From: JAZGBC01 sp036444495 | Lineage (GTDB): Bacteria; Pseudomonadota; Alphaproteobacteria; Kiloniellales; J153 | Direction of reading: 5' to 3' | Assembly (NCBI GenBank): GCA_036444495.1 | Contig: JAZGBC010000054.1 | Span: 1 to 19,003 of the forward strand | DNA length: 19,003 bases | Shown: piece after piece, positions 1-5,702 of the stretch | How the letters are laid out: the number at the start of each line of letters is the position of its first letter | How positions within the stretch are numbered: the first letter of the stretch is position 1 | Notes under the pieces: model-generated | Seen by the model: the letters and a program-made list of their open reading frames with translations, nothing else | What the model was told of the DNA's origin: nothing | Database searches by the model: none | Made by a program: the position numbers and the translations under genes

Positions 1-923
1 AGCGCCGTGCGCTTGACCGGCGTGGAGGCGGGATCGTAGGGGTCGATCTCCACGACCCAGCCGAAGCGGTTGGCCTCGTTCGGCTCCTTCTCCAGGTCGA
101 AGCGCTCGTGGTGCCTGGCCCAGGCCCGGCGGCGCTTCCCGCCGATGCCATAGCGCCTGTAGTTGCGTTCCTCGCCGGTCCCCTCGATGTCGCCGGTGAA
201 GTAGCGGTGGAAGCTCTCCTCGGCGATCAGCAGCGTGCCCCAGGGCGTGGCGCCGCCGGCGCAGTCGTTGAGCGTGCCGATGACCCTGGTCCCCGTGGGA
301 TCGGCGCGCGTCTTGAGGCGCTCGTGCCCCGCGGCGGGGCCGGAGATTCGGAGCGGCGTGCCCAGCGCCGTGATGCGCCGGTTGTAGCGGCTGTCCTCGA
401 CCACGCGCCAGCCCGCGCCGATCTTCTCGATCTCGACGACCGAGTGACCGTGGGCGGCCATCTCGACCTCCATCCGCGCCTTGTTCGGCCGGTCGAAGAA
501 ATCCCACGCTCCCACGGGCCACATGAGATGCGCAGTGGTGAACTCGTGGTTGACGCAGAGCAGCCCGCGGTCCGAATTGTCCGAGCCGGCGGGCAGCGGC
601 ATGAAGGCCGTGAAGTCGTTGTTGTAGCCGAACTGCTTTTCCTGCGCCGCGGCGCTCTGCTTGCCCAGGTCGAAATCGGGCGCGTCGGGCACCACCCTGT
701 CGCCCCAGCGGATGAGCACCTGCGCGCTGTAGCCGGGCGCGCTGCGCAGGTCCTCCGCCATGCCGTGGGGCACCTCCTCGAAGGTGAGCGTCGATTTGGC
801 CGCGCCGGCGCGCGAGAGCCCGGCGAGGAACGCGGAGCCGAAGGCGCCAAGCGCGCCGAGGGCCGCCACGCCCTTGAGCGCGTTGCGCCGACTTAATACC
901 AACCATCGCTGATATTGACTCAT
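1..923 (-). CDS. phoX: PhoX-type alkaline phosphatase (DUF839), N-terminal part, runs off left edge
   Basis: The gene begins at ATG 923-921 and is open to the window edge, giving about 307 visible residues. PhoX-family enzymes are roughly twice this length, so the C-terminal half is outside. The N-terminus carries a twin-arginine signal, SRRNALK at residues 11-17, followed by an Ala/Gly/Leu-rich hydrophobic segment to about residue 40. This predicts Tat export of a folded, cofactor-loaded enzyme. Family-like stretches are RGLLCVNHEFT, GTLNDCAGGATPWGTLLIAEE and NRFGWVVEIDPYDP near the window edge. PhoX enzymes are Ca/Fe-dependent periplasmic phosphomonoesterases that release phosphate from organic esters; activity here is inferred. 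The start overlaps the stop of the upstream CinA-like gene by one base (TGATG), suggesting translational coupling. A TTG codon lies directly upstream as an alternative start. The first eleven codons coincide with a repeat sequence found elsewhere in the window (see 896-923). Confidence 0.88.
   Translation of the reverse strand, partial: MSQYQRWLVLSRRNALKGVAALGALGAFGSAFLAGLSRAGAAKSTLTFEEVPHGMAEDLRSAPGYSAQVLIRWGDRVVPDAPDFDLGKQSAAAQEKQFGYNNDFTAFMPLPAGSDNSDRGLLCVNHEFTTAHLMWPVGAWDFFDRPNKARMEVEMAAHGHSVVEIEKIGAGWRVVEDSRYNRRITALGTPLRISGPAAGHERLKTRADPTGTRVIGTLNDCAGGATPWGTLLIAEESFHRYFTGDIEGTGEERNYRRYGIGGKRRRAWARHHERFDLEKEPNEANRFGWVVEIDPYDPASTPVKRTA
896..923 (-). repeat. Solo end of the ATACCAAC repeat family, inside the phoX start
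   Basis: Read on the plus strand, this segment is ATACCAAC, seven variable bases, GATATTGAC, then TCAT. It matches 23 of 28 positions of the right terminal repeat of the 266-bp element at 6662-6927, read in the same orientation. On the minus strand the repeat supplies the ATG and first codons of phoX. No partner end was found within 1-900, so it looks like a solo or relic copy. Confidence 0.6.
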
Positions 924-1669
924 CAATCGTCGGTGATCGCCCCTCCGAGCGCGCCGATCATGCCGTCGAGTTCCCCGGCCGCGGCGCTCAGGCGGTCCTC
1001 CTCCGTCGCACGCAGCACCAGGCGTACGCCCAGCCGGCCGCCCCGGCTGAAGGGGTAGCTGCCCATCTCGACCTCGGGATAGCGCGCCTGCAGGGCGCCG
1101 AAGTCCTTGGCCAGCGTTCCCTCGGGCAGGTCGACCGTGACGCTGCGCGAGATGAGCGGCGCGCCGCCGGTCAGTTGGTGGGCGATGCTCTCGAACATGG
1201 CCTGCATGATGACCGGGATGCCAGCCATGACGAAGACGTTATCCATCTGGAAGCCCGGCGCGTGGCTGACCGGATTCTCGATCAGGCTGGCGCCCTCGGG
1301 CGTATTGGCCATGCGCAGACGCGCCTCGTTGAGGTCGCCGGGCACGTAATGGGCCTCCAGGATGGCCCGGGACTCGGGATTCTGGATCAGCGGCACGCCG
1401 AAGGCCTTGGCGACGCATTCGGCGGTGATGTCGTCGTGGGTCGGGCCGATCCCGCCGGTGGTGAAGACGTAGTTGAATTGGGCGCGCAGTTCGTTGAGCG
1501 TCGCGGCGATAACCGGCTCCCGGTCGGGCACGACCCGGGCCTCCATGAGACGGATGCCCAGCGCATCGAGGCGCTTGCCGAGATAGGCCAGATTGGCGTC
1601 CTGGGTGCGGCCGGAGAGAATCTCGTTACCGATGATCAGCAGACACGCGGTAACGCTTGGATCGGGCAT
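923..1669 (-). CDS. CinA-like molybdopterin-binding (MoaB/Mog) domain protein
   Basis: The protein has 248 residues and consists of a single MoaB/Mog-type domain, as in the N-terminal half of CinA (competence/damage-inducible protein A). Diagnostic motifs are GNEILSGRTQDAN at 14-26 and TTGGIGPTHDDIT at 70-82, the nucleotide/pterin-binding signature. Full CinA is about 410 residues and carries a C-terminal nicotinamide-nucleotide amidase domain, which is absent here. A stand-alone short form of about 250 residues is common in alphaproteobacteria, so this is not a truncation. Its substrate is unknown; the full-length family is linked to NMN/ADP-ribose salvage, and that role should not be assumed. 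It lies 30 bp downstream of the lipoprotein gene on the same strand, and its TGA overlaps the phoX ATG, so it is probably cotranscribed with phoX. Confidence 0.88.
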   Translation of the reverse strand: MPDPSVTACLLIIGNEILSGRTQDANLAYLGKRLDALGIRLMEARVVPDREPVIAATLNELRAQFNYVFTTGGIGPTHDDITAECVAKAFGVPLIQNPESRAILEAHYVPGDLNEARLRMANTPEGASLIENPVSHAPGFQMDNVFVMAGIPVIMQAMFESIAHQLTGGAPLISRSVTVDLPEGTLAKDFGALQARYPEVEMGSYPFSRGGRLGVRLVLRATEEDRLSAAAGELDGMIGALGGAITDD

Positions 1670-1699
1670 GGAACGGGTATAGCCCCGGCAGGACGGCCG

Positions 1700-2209
1700 C
1701 TACTGGCGGATATAGCCCTTGGCCACCATGCAGTTGGAGAAGAGCGCGGGCCGGCGCCGGCGGCGCTCGTAGTTGTTCATCCGGCCGCGCAGCTCGGTGA
1801 GCCCGAAGCCCGCCGACGAGCTTTGGAATGCGCCGTTGATATCGTTTTCGATCCGCACGTCGTGGTCGATCTGGGCCTGGGCGTAGCTGTAGCAGGACTC
1901 CACGTCGGCCTGGTAGCGCGCGTCGGTCTTCTCCGGCTGGATCCAGACGTTTCCATCGGGGTCCACGACGACGAGACCATCACCGCTGCCGGCGGCGGTT
2001 TCCAACGGTGCCGGCGTGCTGGTGGAGGCCGTGCCGTAAGGATAGGTCCCCCCGCTGTTGACGCCGGCCGAGGTGGCGCTTGCGCCCACGGCGGGCTGGA
2101 GCCCGGCGCTCGGCGCGGCGGGCCGCGCCAGATAGCCCCGTGGCGAAGTGGAACAGGCCGCCAGCGCGATGGCCGCGGCTGCGATCAGGGTTGTCTTCAT
2201 GAATGCCAT
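1700..2209 (-). CDS. Small predicted outer-membrane lipoprotein of unknown function
   Basis: This 169-residue protein starts at ATG 2209, with AAGGA nine bases upstream; ATG 2200 (three codons later) is the alternative. The frame stays open further upstream, but extending it would cross the AT-rich control region and read antisense into sfsA. The signal peptide runs from residue 4 to 18 with lipobox L-A-A-C, so Cys19 is the predicted lipidated residue. After it comes a low-complexity Ala/Ser/Thr/Gly/Pro linker to about residue 75, then a polar domain with a short VVVDPDGNVWIQPE stretch. Two further cysteines occur, in ESCYSYAQ and SNCMVAKGY, a C-to-CMxxKGY arrangement seen in many small proteobacterial lipoproteins, where a disulfide is plausible. 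I do not recognise a function. An exact CtrA-type box lies about 130 bp upstream, so cell-cycle control is possible. Confidence 0.8.
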   Translation of the reverse strand: MAFMKTTLIAAAAIALAACSTSPRGYLARPAAPSAGLQPAVGASATSAGVNSGGTYPYGTASTSTPAPLETAAGSGDGLVVVDPDGNVWIQPEKTDARYQADVESCYSYAQAQIDHDVRIENDINGAFQSSSAGFGLTELRGRMNNYERRRRRPALFSNCMVAKGYIRQ

Positions 2210-2258
2210 TGACTCGAATCCTTGGGCTTTGATCCGTGCCCGGATCGACTCGAGGATG

Positions 2259-2285
2259 CCTATAACCTGCGTCCGGCGGCGCCAA
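2259..2285 (-). promoter_or_regulatory. Candidate promoter of the lipoprotein gene
   Basis: On the minus strand TTGGCG (2285-2280) and TATAGG (2264-2259) each match four of six sigma-70 consensus bases. The spacer is only 15 bases, which is short. It is the best pair seen between the CtrA-type box and the start codon. Transcription would begin near 2252. Confidence 0.25.
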
Positions 2286-2339
2286 GTTGCAAGCCCCAGG
2301 CCGCTCAATACCTCGTGATAACAGCCTAGCAAGCGATTT

Positions 2340-2355
2340 GTTAATGATTTGTTAA
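2340..2355 (-). promoter_or_regulatory. CtrA-type binding box TTAA-N7-TTAAC
   Basis: The minus strand reads TTAACAAATCATTAAC, an exact match to the alphaproteobacterial CtrA full-site consensus (TTAA, seven bases, TTAAC). On the plus strand the same stretch is an 11-bp tandem, GATTTGTTAAT followed by GATTTGTTAAG at 2335-2356. It sits in the AT-rich heart of the divergent lipoprotein/sfsA intergenic region, about 130 bp from the lipoprotein start and 140 bp from that of sfsA. The match is seen directly; binding by CtrA is inferred. It lies farther upstream than the usual position overlapping the -35. Confidence 0.55.
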
Positions 2356-2393
2356 GTTTTCCGCAAGACCACATGATTCTCGCGCAGCGATGA

Positions 2394-2423
2394 CTGAAGC
2401 ACGCCGCATCAAATGCATATAAA
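2394..2423 (+). promoter_or_regulatory. Candidate promoter of sfsA-map-radC
   Basis: TATAAA at 2418-2423 matches five of six -10 bases. Eighteen bases upstream, CTGAAG at 2394-2399 is a weak -35. Transcription would start near 2430, ahead of both possible sfsA starts. The assignment rests mainly on the -10. Confidence 0.3.
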
Positions 2424-2494
2424 GGACATAGGGCGTGTAAGGACTTACAGCGTGTGTGGTTGAAAGGGCCGGGCCCGGGGCCTACCTTGGCGCC

Positions 2495-3196
2495 ATGAGA
2501 TTCCCGGACCCGCTGCTTCCCGGCCGTTTGATTCGTCGCTACAAGCGGTTTCTCTCGGATATCGAGCTCGACGGCGGCGAGGTGGTCGTGGCCCACTGCG
2601 CCAATCCCGGCGCCATGCTGGGCCTGGCCGAGCCGGGATCCCGGGTCTGGCTGTCGCCCTCGCGCAATCCGGCGCGAAAGCTCAAGTATTCCTGGGAGTT
2701 GACGGACGTCGATGGGCACTACGTGGGGATCAACACCAGCCTGCCCAACGCCATCGTGGCGGAAGCCTTGGGCGCCGGCGCGGTGCCCGAACTGGCCGGC
2801 TACGAGGAGCTGCGCCGCGAGGTGCCCTACGGCAAGAACAGCCGGATCGATATCCTGCTCGAATCGAAGGGCCGGCCGCGCTGCTATGTGGAGGTCAAGA
2901 ACGTGCATCTGAGACGCCGTCCGGAAACGGCGGAATTCCCGGATTCGGTCACCAAGCGCGGCACCAAGCACCTCATGGAGCTGGCCGATGTGGCGGAATC
3001 GGGGGGGCGCGCGGTCATGTTCTACCTGGTCCAGCGCGGCGACTGCCGCCGGGTGGAGATTGCCGCGGACATAGATCCGGTTTACGACCGGGCGCTGCGC
3101 GAGGCGCTGGACCGCGGTGTCGAGGCCCTGTGCTACACCTGCCGGGTGGACCGCGAGGCCATCGTCCTCGACCGGCCCGTGCCGCTGGAGTTGTAG
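2495..3196 (+). CDS. sfsA: SfsA family protein (sugar fermentation stimulation protein homolog)
   Basis: From ATG 2495 the protein has 233 residues, the usual SfsA length, and opens MRFPDPLLPGRLIRRYKRFL, the typical SfsA beginning. A GTG at 2456 in the same frame would add 13 residues unlike the family; it has AAGGA about 12 bases upstream, whereas ATG 2495 has no clear ribosome site, so start choice rests on homology. Other family stretches are HCANPGAM at 34-41 and NTSLPNAIV at 80-88. SRIDILLE followed by CYVEVKNVHL (D119, E133, K135) forms a PD-(D/E)xK nuclease-like core. The E. coli protein binds DNA non-specifically and was linked to maltose metabolism; the biochemical role is unsettled. 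It is the first gene of a probable sfsA-map-radC transcription unit, with only five bases before map. Confidence 0.92.
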   Translation: MRFPDPLLPGRLIRRYKRFLSDIELDGGEVVVAHCANPGAMLGLAEPGSRVWLSPSRNPARKLKYSWELTDVDGHYVGINTSLPNAIVAEALGAGAVPELAGYEELRREVPYGKNSRIDILLESKGRPRCYVEVKNVHLRRRPETAEFPDSVTKRGTKHLMELADVAESGGRAVMFYLVQRGDCRRVEIAADIDPVYDRALREALDRGVEALCYTCRVDREAIVLDRPVPLEL

Positions 3197-3201
3197 AGGT
3201 T

Positions 3202-4062
3202 ATGAATCAGGACATGATCCACGCCGGCATGGGAGATTCCGCCGAGGCCCTGGACGCGGATGCCCGGCGCATCCTGATCTACGGCGAGGCGGATTTCAAC
3301 GGCATGCGCAGGGCCGGCCGATTGGCCGCCGAGACCCTCGACTTCATTACCCCAGAGGTCAAAGCCGGCGTCACGACCGAGGAACTGGACCGCCTGTGCC
3401 ACGACTTCATCGTCGAGCATGACGCGGTGCCGGCGCCACTCAATTACCGCGGCTTCCCCAAGTCGATCTGCACCTCGATCAACCACGTCGTCTGTCACGG
3501 CATTCCCAGCTCGCGAAAGACCTTGAAGGACGGCGACATCATCAACATCGACGTCACCGTGATCCTGGACGGCTGGCACGGCGATACCAGCCGCATGTTC
3601 TCTATCGGCAAGCCCAGCGTGAAGGCGCAGCGCCTGGTCAAGGTCACCCACGAGGCCATGATGCACGGTATCGAGGCGGTCAAGCCCGGCGCGACCCTGG
3701 GCGACGTGGGCCACGCCATCCAGGAGTTTGCGGAAAGACACCGCTACTCGGTGGTGCGCGATTTCTGCGGCCACGGTTTGGGGCGCGCCTTCCATACGGC
3801 GCCGAGCGTTTTGCACTATGGCAAGCCGGGACAGGGGACCGTGCTGCGCGAAGGCATGTTCTTCACCATCGAGCCCATGATCAACGCCGGGCGCTACGAG
3901 GTGAAGATCCTGAACGACGGCTGGACCGCCGTCACGCGCGACAAGTCGCTCTCGGCCCAGTTCGAGCATTCGATCGGGGTAACCGCCGAGGGTTACGAGA
4001 TATTCACCCTTTCGCCCAAGGACTGGCATAATCCGCCTTACGAAGGAGCGGACTCCGGCTGA
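3202..4062 (+). CDS. map: Type I methionine aminopeptidase
   Basis: This cytosolic metalloenzyme removes the initiator methionine from new proteins. From ATG 3202 it has 286 residues, slightly longer than E. coli Map because of an approximately 20-residue N-terminal extension. All expected ligands are visible: D117 (NIDVT), D128 (HGDTS), H191 (CGHGLG), E224 (IEPM) and E255 (QFEHS), with the substrate-binding His at H99 (VCHGIP). The frame is open upstream into the end of sfsA, but those codons overlap sfsA and do not resemble the family. The ATG lies five bases after the sfsA stop, with GGAG within the last sfsA codons acting as ribosome site; ATG 3214 is an alternative. The family is usually essential. 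radC follows 34 bases downstream, a common alphaproteobacterial neighbour. Confidence 0.95.
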   Translation: MNQDMIHAGMGDSAEALDADARRILIYGEADFNGMRRAGRLAAETLDFITPEVKAGVTTEELDRLCHDFIVEHDAVPAPLNYRGFPKSICTSINHVVCHGIPSSRKTLKDGDIINIDVTVILDGWHGDTSRMFSIGKPSVKAQRLVKVTHEAMMHGIEAVKPGATLGDVGHAIQEFAERHRYSVVRDFCGHGLGRAFHTAPSVLHYGKPGQGTVLREGMFFTIEPMINAGRYEVKILNDGWTAVTRDKSLSAQFEHSIGVTAEGYEIFTLSPKDWHNPPYEGADSG

Positions 4063-4096
4063 ACCTGCCGGCCACGGCAGTCTTAGGGAGGCGCCA

Positions 4097-4780
4097 ATGG
4101 CCAAGACGACACCGCATTACCACGGGCACCGCGAGCGCCTGCGCCGGCGCCTGCTCGAGAAGGGCGCGGCTTCGCTCTCGGACCACGAGGTTCTGGAGTA
4201 CCTGCTCTTCGGCGCCAACGCGCGGGGCGACACCAAGCCGCTGGCCAAGACACTGATAAAGCGTTTCGGCAGCCTGGCCGGGGTGCTCGCCGCCGGACCG
4301 AAGGAGCTCGGCAGCGTCAAAGACTTGGGTGAGGCCTCGATCGCCGCGCTCAAGGTGGTCCCGGAGGCCGCACGCCGCATGGCGCTGGCGGAAGCCTCCG
4401 AGCGGCCCGTGATCGCCTCCTGGGACAAGCTGCTCGCCTACTGCCGCATCACCATGGGGCGCGAAAAGGTGGAGCAGTTCCGCCTGCTCTTCCTCGACCG
4501 CAAGAACCGGCTGATCGCCGACGAGCTACAGCAGCGCGGCACCGTGGACCACACGCCGGTGTATCCGAGAGAAGTGATTAAGCGGGCGCTGGAGCTGGGC
4601 GCCTCCTCGCTCATTCTGGTGCACAATCACCCGTCCGGCGATTCCACGCCGTCGAGGGCCGACATCGACATGACCCGTCAGGTCCAAGAGGCCGCCGAGA
4701 AGTTGGGTATTTCCGTGCACGACCACATCGTGATCGGCAGATCGGGGCACAACAGCTTCAAGTCGATGGGTCTGCTTTAG
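4097..4780 (+). CDS. radC: RadC family JAB/MPN-domain protein
   Basis: The protein has 227 residues and full family length. An N-terminal helix-hairpin-helix-like region (about 20-95, with LSDHEVLEYLLFGA and VKDLGEASIAALK) precedes a JAB/MPN domain from about 105. The JAMM zinc site is complete: E159, then H176-N-H178-P-S-G, and D189 in SRADID. The name 'DNA repair protein RadC' is historical; a repair role was withdrawn for E. coli, and the true substrate is unknown, although the fold is that of a zinc hydrolase or deubiquitinase-like protease. The start is well supported by AGGGAGG about eight bases upstream. It is the third gene after sfsA and map, and a palindromic element begins at its stop codon. 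Confidence 0.93.
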   Translation: MAKTTPHYHGHRERLRRRLLEKGAASLSDHEVLEYLLFGANARGDTKPLAKTLIKRFGSLAGVLAAGPKELGSVKDLGEASIAALKVVPEAARRMALAEASERPVIASWDKLLAYCRITMGREKVEQFRLLFLDRKNRLIADELQQRGTVDHTPVYPREVIKRALELGASSLILVHNHPSGDSTPSRADIDMTRQVQEAAEKLGISVHDHIVIGRSGHNSFKSMGLL

Positions 4781-4811
4781 AGCACTATCCGATCTTATTG
4801 GATCATGCTCT
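4779..4811. repeat. Palindromic REP-like element overlapping the radC stop
   Basis: AGAGCA (4779-4784) pairs with TGCTCT (4806-4811). After a 2x2 mismatch, ATCCGA (4787-4792) pairs with TTGGAT (4798-4803) with one G-T, around a five-base loop. A second small hairpin, TGTAC-TTG-GTACA, follows directly at 4812-4824. Arms of the form AGAGCA...GGATC-ATGCTCT resemble palindromic intergenic repeats of alphaproteobacteria (from memory, not searched). There is no T-run, so it is not a classical intrinsic terminator, although it may protect the 3' end of the radC transcript. Confidence 0.5.
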
Positions 4812-4965
4812 TGTACTTGGTACAGCGCTGCGACGAGACCTTTCCCTTCCGTCAGGGCGTCACGCAGCAGCCGTAGCGACTCTCCGCCAGGCCCTGTTTT
4901 CCGTATCCGCGCATCGCGGCCGGCCCGTCCTGTGCGAAGCCCTCACGATTTCCGCGCTGTTGTTG

Positions 4966-4993
4966 TTGACTTCGCCACCGGTTACGCAATAGG
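4966..4993 (+). promoter_or_regulatory. Weak promoter candidate for the HU-like gene
   Basis: TTGACT at 4966-4971 matches five of six -35 bases. Sixteen bases on, AATAGG at 4988-4993 matches only three of six -10 bases. It would give a leader of about 115 bases containing the 15-bp palindrome. Confidence 0.2.
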
Positions 4994-5077
4994 TAGCCCG
5001 GCGGTATGGTGCAGGAGCATCATCTGTTGAATTGCATCCCGCGCAAAAGACTCGCAGGATGCTGGGGACATTCACTC

Positions 5078-5092
5078 GGAACGATTCGTTCC
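5078..5092. promoter_or_regulatory. Perfect 15-bp palindrome, possible operator
   Basis: GGAACGATTCGTTCC has two seven-base arms around one central base and ends 24 bases before the HU-like start codon. Its position suits a repressor site or a small leader hairpin. No cognate regulator is apparent. Confidence 0.35.
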
Positions 5093-5116
5093 ACTCGCAA
5101 ATCGGGGGACTTGCCA

Positions 5117-5590
5117 ATGGCCAGGAAACGTGCAGCCAAGAAGACCACGCGGCGGGCCAAGAAAAAGGCCGGCGCGAAAAGAAAGACGACCGCAAAAAGG
5201 ACAGCCGTTCGAAAGAAGACCGCCAGGAAAAAGACCGCCAGGAAAAAGACCGCTAGAAGGAAGACGGCAGCCAAACGCGCGGCGCCGGTCGTCAAGCTCA
5301 AACCCACGTCCAGAGGCGGTTCGGACCGGGAGAATCTTGTCAAAGTACTTCAGGCAACCACGGGCATCACCAAGATCTCCGCCAATAACGCGCTCAATGC
5401 GCTCTTGATCACCATGGGCCTGTCCATCGCCAAGAACAAAAGCTTCCAGCTCGTCGGCTTCGGCACCTTCAGGGTGAGCAAGCGGAAGGCCCGCTGGGGC
5501 GTCAACCCGGCGACGGGCCAACGCATCAGAATCAAGGCGTCCAAGAGCGTACGCTTCAAGCCTGGCACCCATCTCAAGGCCAGCCTTTAA
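5117..5590 (+). CDS. HU/IHF-family DNA-binding protein with histone H1-like basic N-terminal tail
   Basis: From ATG 5117 (GGGGGAC a few bases upstream) the protein has 157 residues; ordinary HU has about 90. Residues 1-68 are almost wholly Lys, Arg, Ala and Thr, with tandem KKTAR-type pentads at about 33-52, resembling the tails of histone H1-like proteins. Residues 69-157 form an HU domain: helical SDRENLVKVLQATTGI, the FGTF turn at 115-118, and the DNA-intercalating beta arm RWGVNPATGQRIRI with its invariant Pro131. The frame is open further upstream, but those codons cross the palindrome and lack family character. It probably compacts or bridges the nucleoid, with the tail adding sequence-independent DNA contacts. 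Tailed HU proteins are known with C-terminal tails (actinobacterial HupB) and with N-terminal extensions (Deinococcus). Neighbours give no further clue, and it seems monocistronic. Confidence 0.9.
   Translation: MARKRAAKKTTRRAKKKAGAKRKTTAKRTAVRKKTARKKTARKKTARRKTAAKRAAPVVKLKPTSRGGSDRENLVKVLQATTGITKISANNALNALLITMGLSIAKNKSFQLVGFGTFRVSKRKARWGVNPATGQRIRIKASKSVRFKPGTHLKASL
5213..5272 (+). repeat. 15-bp in-frame tandem repeats coding KKTAR pentads
   Basis: Four consecutive 15-base units code KKTAR, KKTAR, KKTAR and a diverged RKTAA. Units one to three are nearly identical (AAGACCGCCAGG core), so the tail has recently expanded by duplication and copy number may vary between strains. Confidence 0.75.
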
Positions 5591-5702
5591 CGCGCCGAGC
5601 CCTCTCAGCCGGCCGCGCGCCGATAACAGTACCTAGACCGGGCCTGGGCGGCGGACCCGTCTGTGCGGTACCTTGCCGCGCGGGCGGCAGGAAACTGGCA
5701 GC

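Larger units (their letters stand above)
4781..5116. other. 336-bp spacer between radC and the HU-like gene
   Basis: It holds the palindrome at its left end, a weak promoter candidate near 4966-4993 and a perfect 15-bp palindrome at 5078-5092. Short open frames occur on both strands, but they lack ribosome sites and family-like sequence, so I call no gene here. The middle part (4830-4950) shows nothing I can name. Confidence 0.5.

Noticed and set aside
108..896. Plus-strand open frame of 262 codons
   Set aside because: It is antisense to phoX, whose frame shows clear family sequence; the frame is an artefact of high GC.
923..1669. CinA-like gene as a truncated pseudogene
   Set aside because: The single-domain form of about 250 residues is a normal family variant and both motifs are intact.
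2210..2971. Long upstream extension of the lipoprotein reading frame on the minus strand
   Set aside because: It would run antisense through sfsA and the divergent control region; the lipoprotein signal peptide with AAGGA upstream marks the real start at 2209.
3133..4104. Minus-strand open frame of 323 codons
   Set aside because: It lies wholly opposite map, which has all catalytic residues; no family resemblance.
5078..5103. GGAAC word as the -35 of an EcfG general-stress promoter
   Set aside because: No CGTT follows at 16-17 bases; the word is part of the palindrome.
4798..5195. Short frames on both strands between radC and the HU-like gene
   Set aside because: They overlap palindromic and promoter-like sequence, lack ribosome sites and have no family character.
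5591..5702. Intrinsic terminator after the HU-like gene
   Set aside because: GC-rich partial palindromes are present but no clean stem and no T-run.
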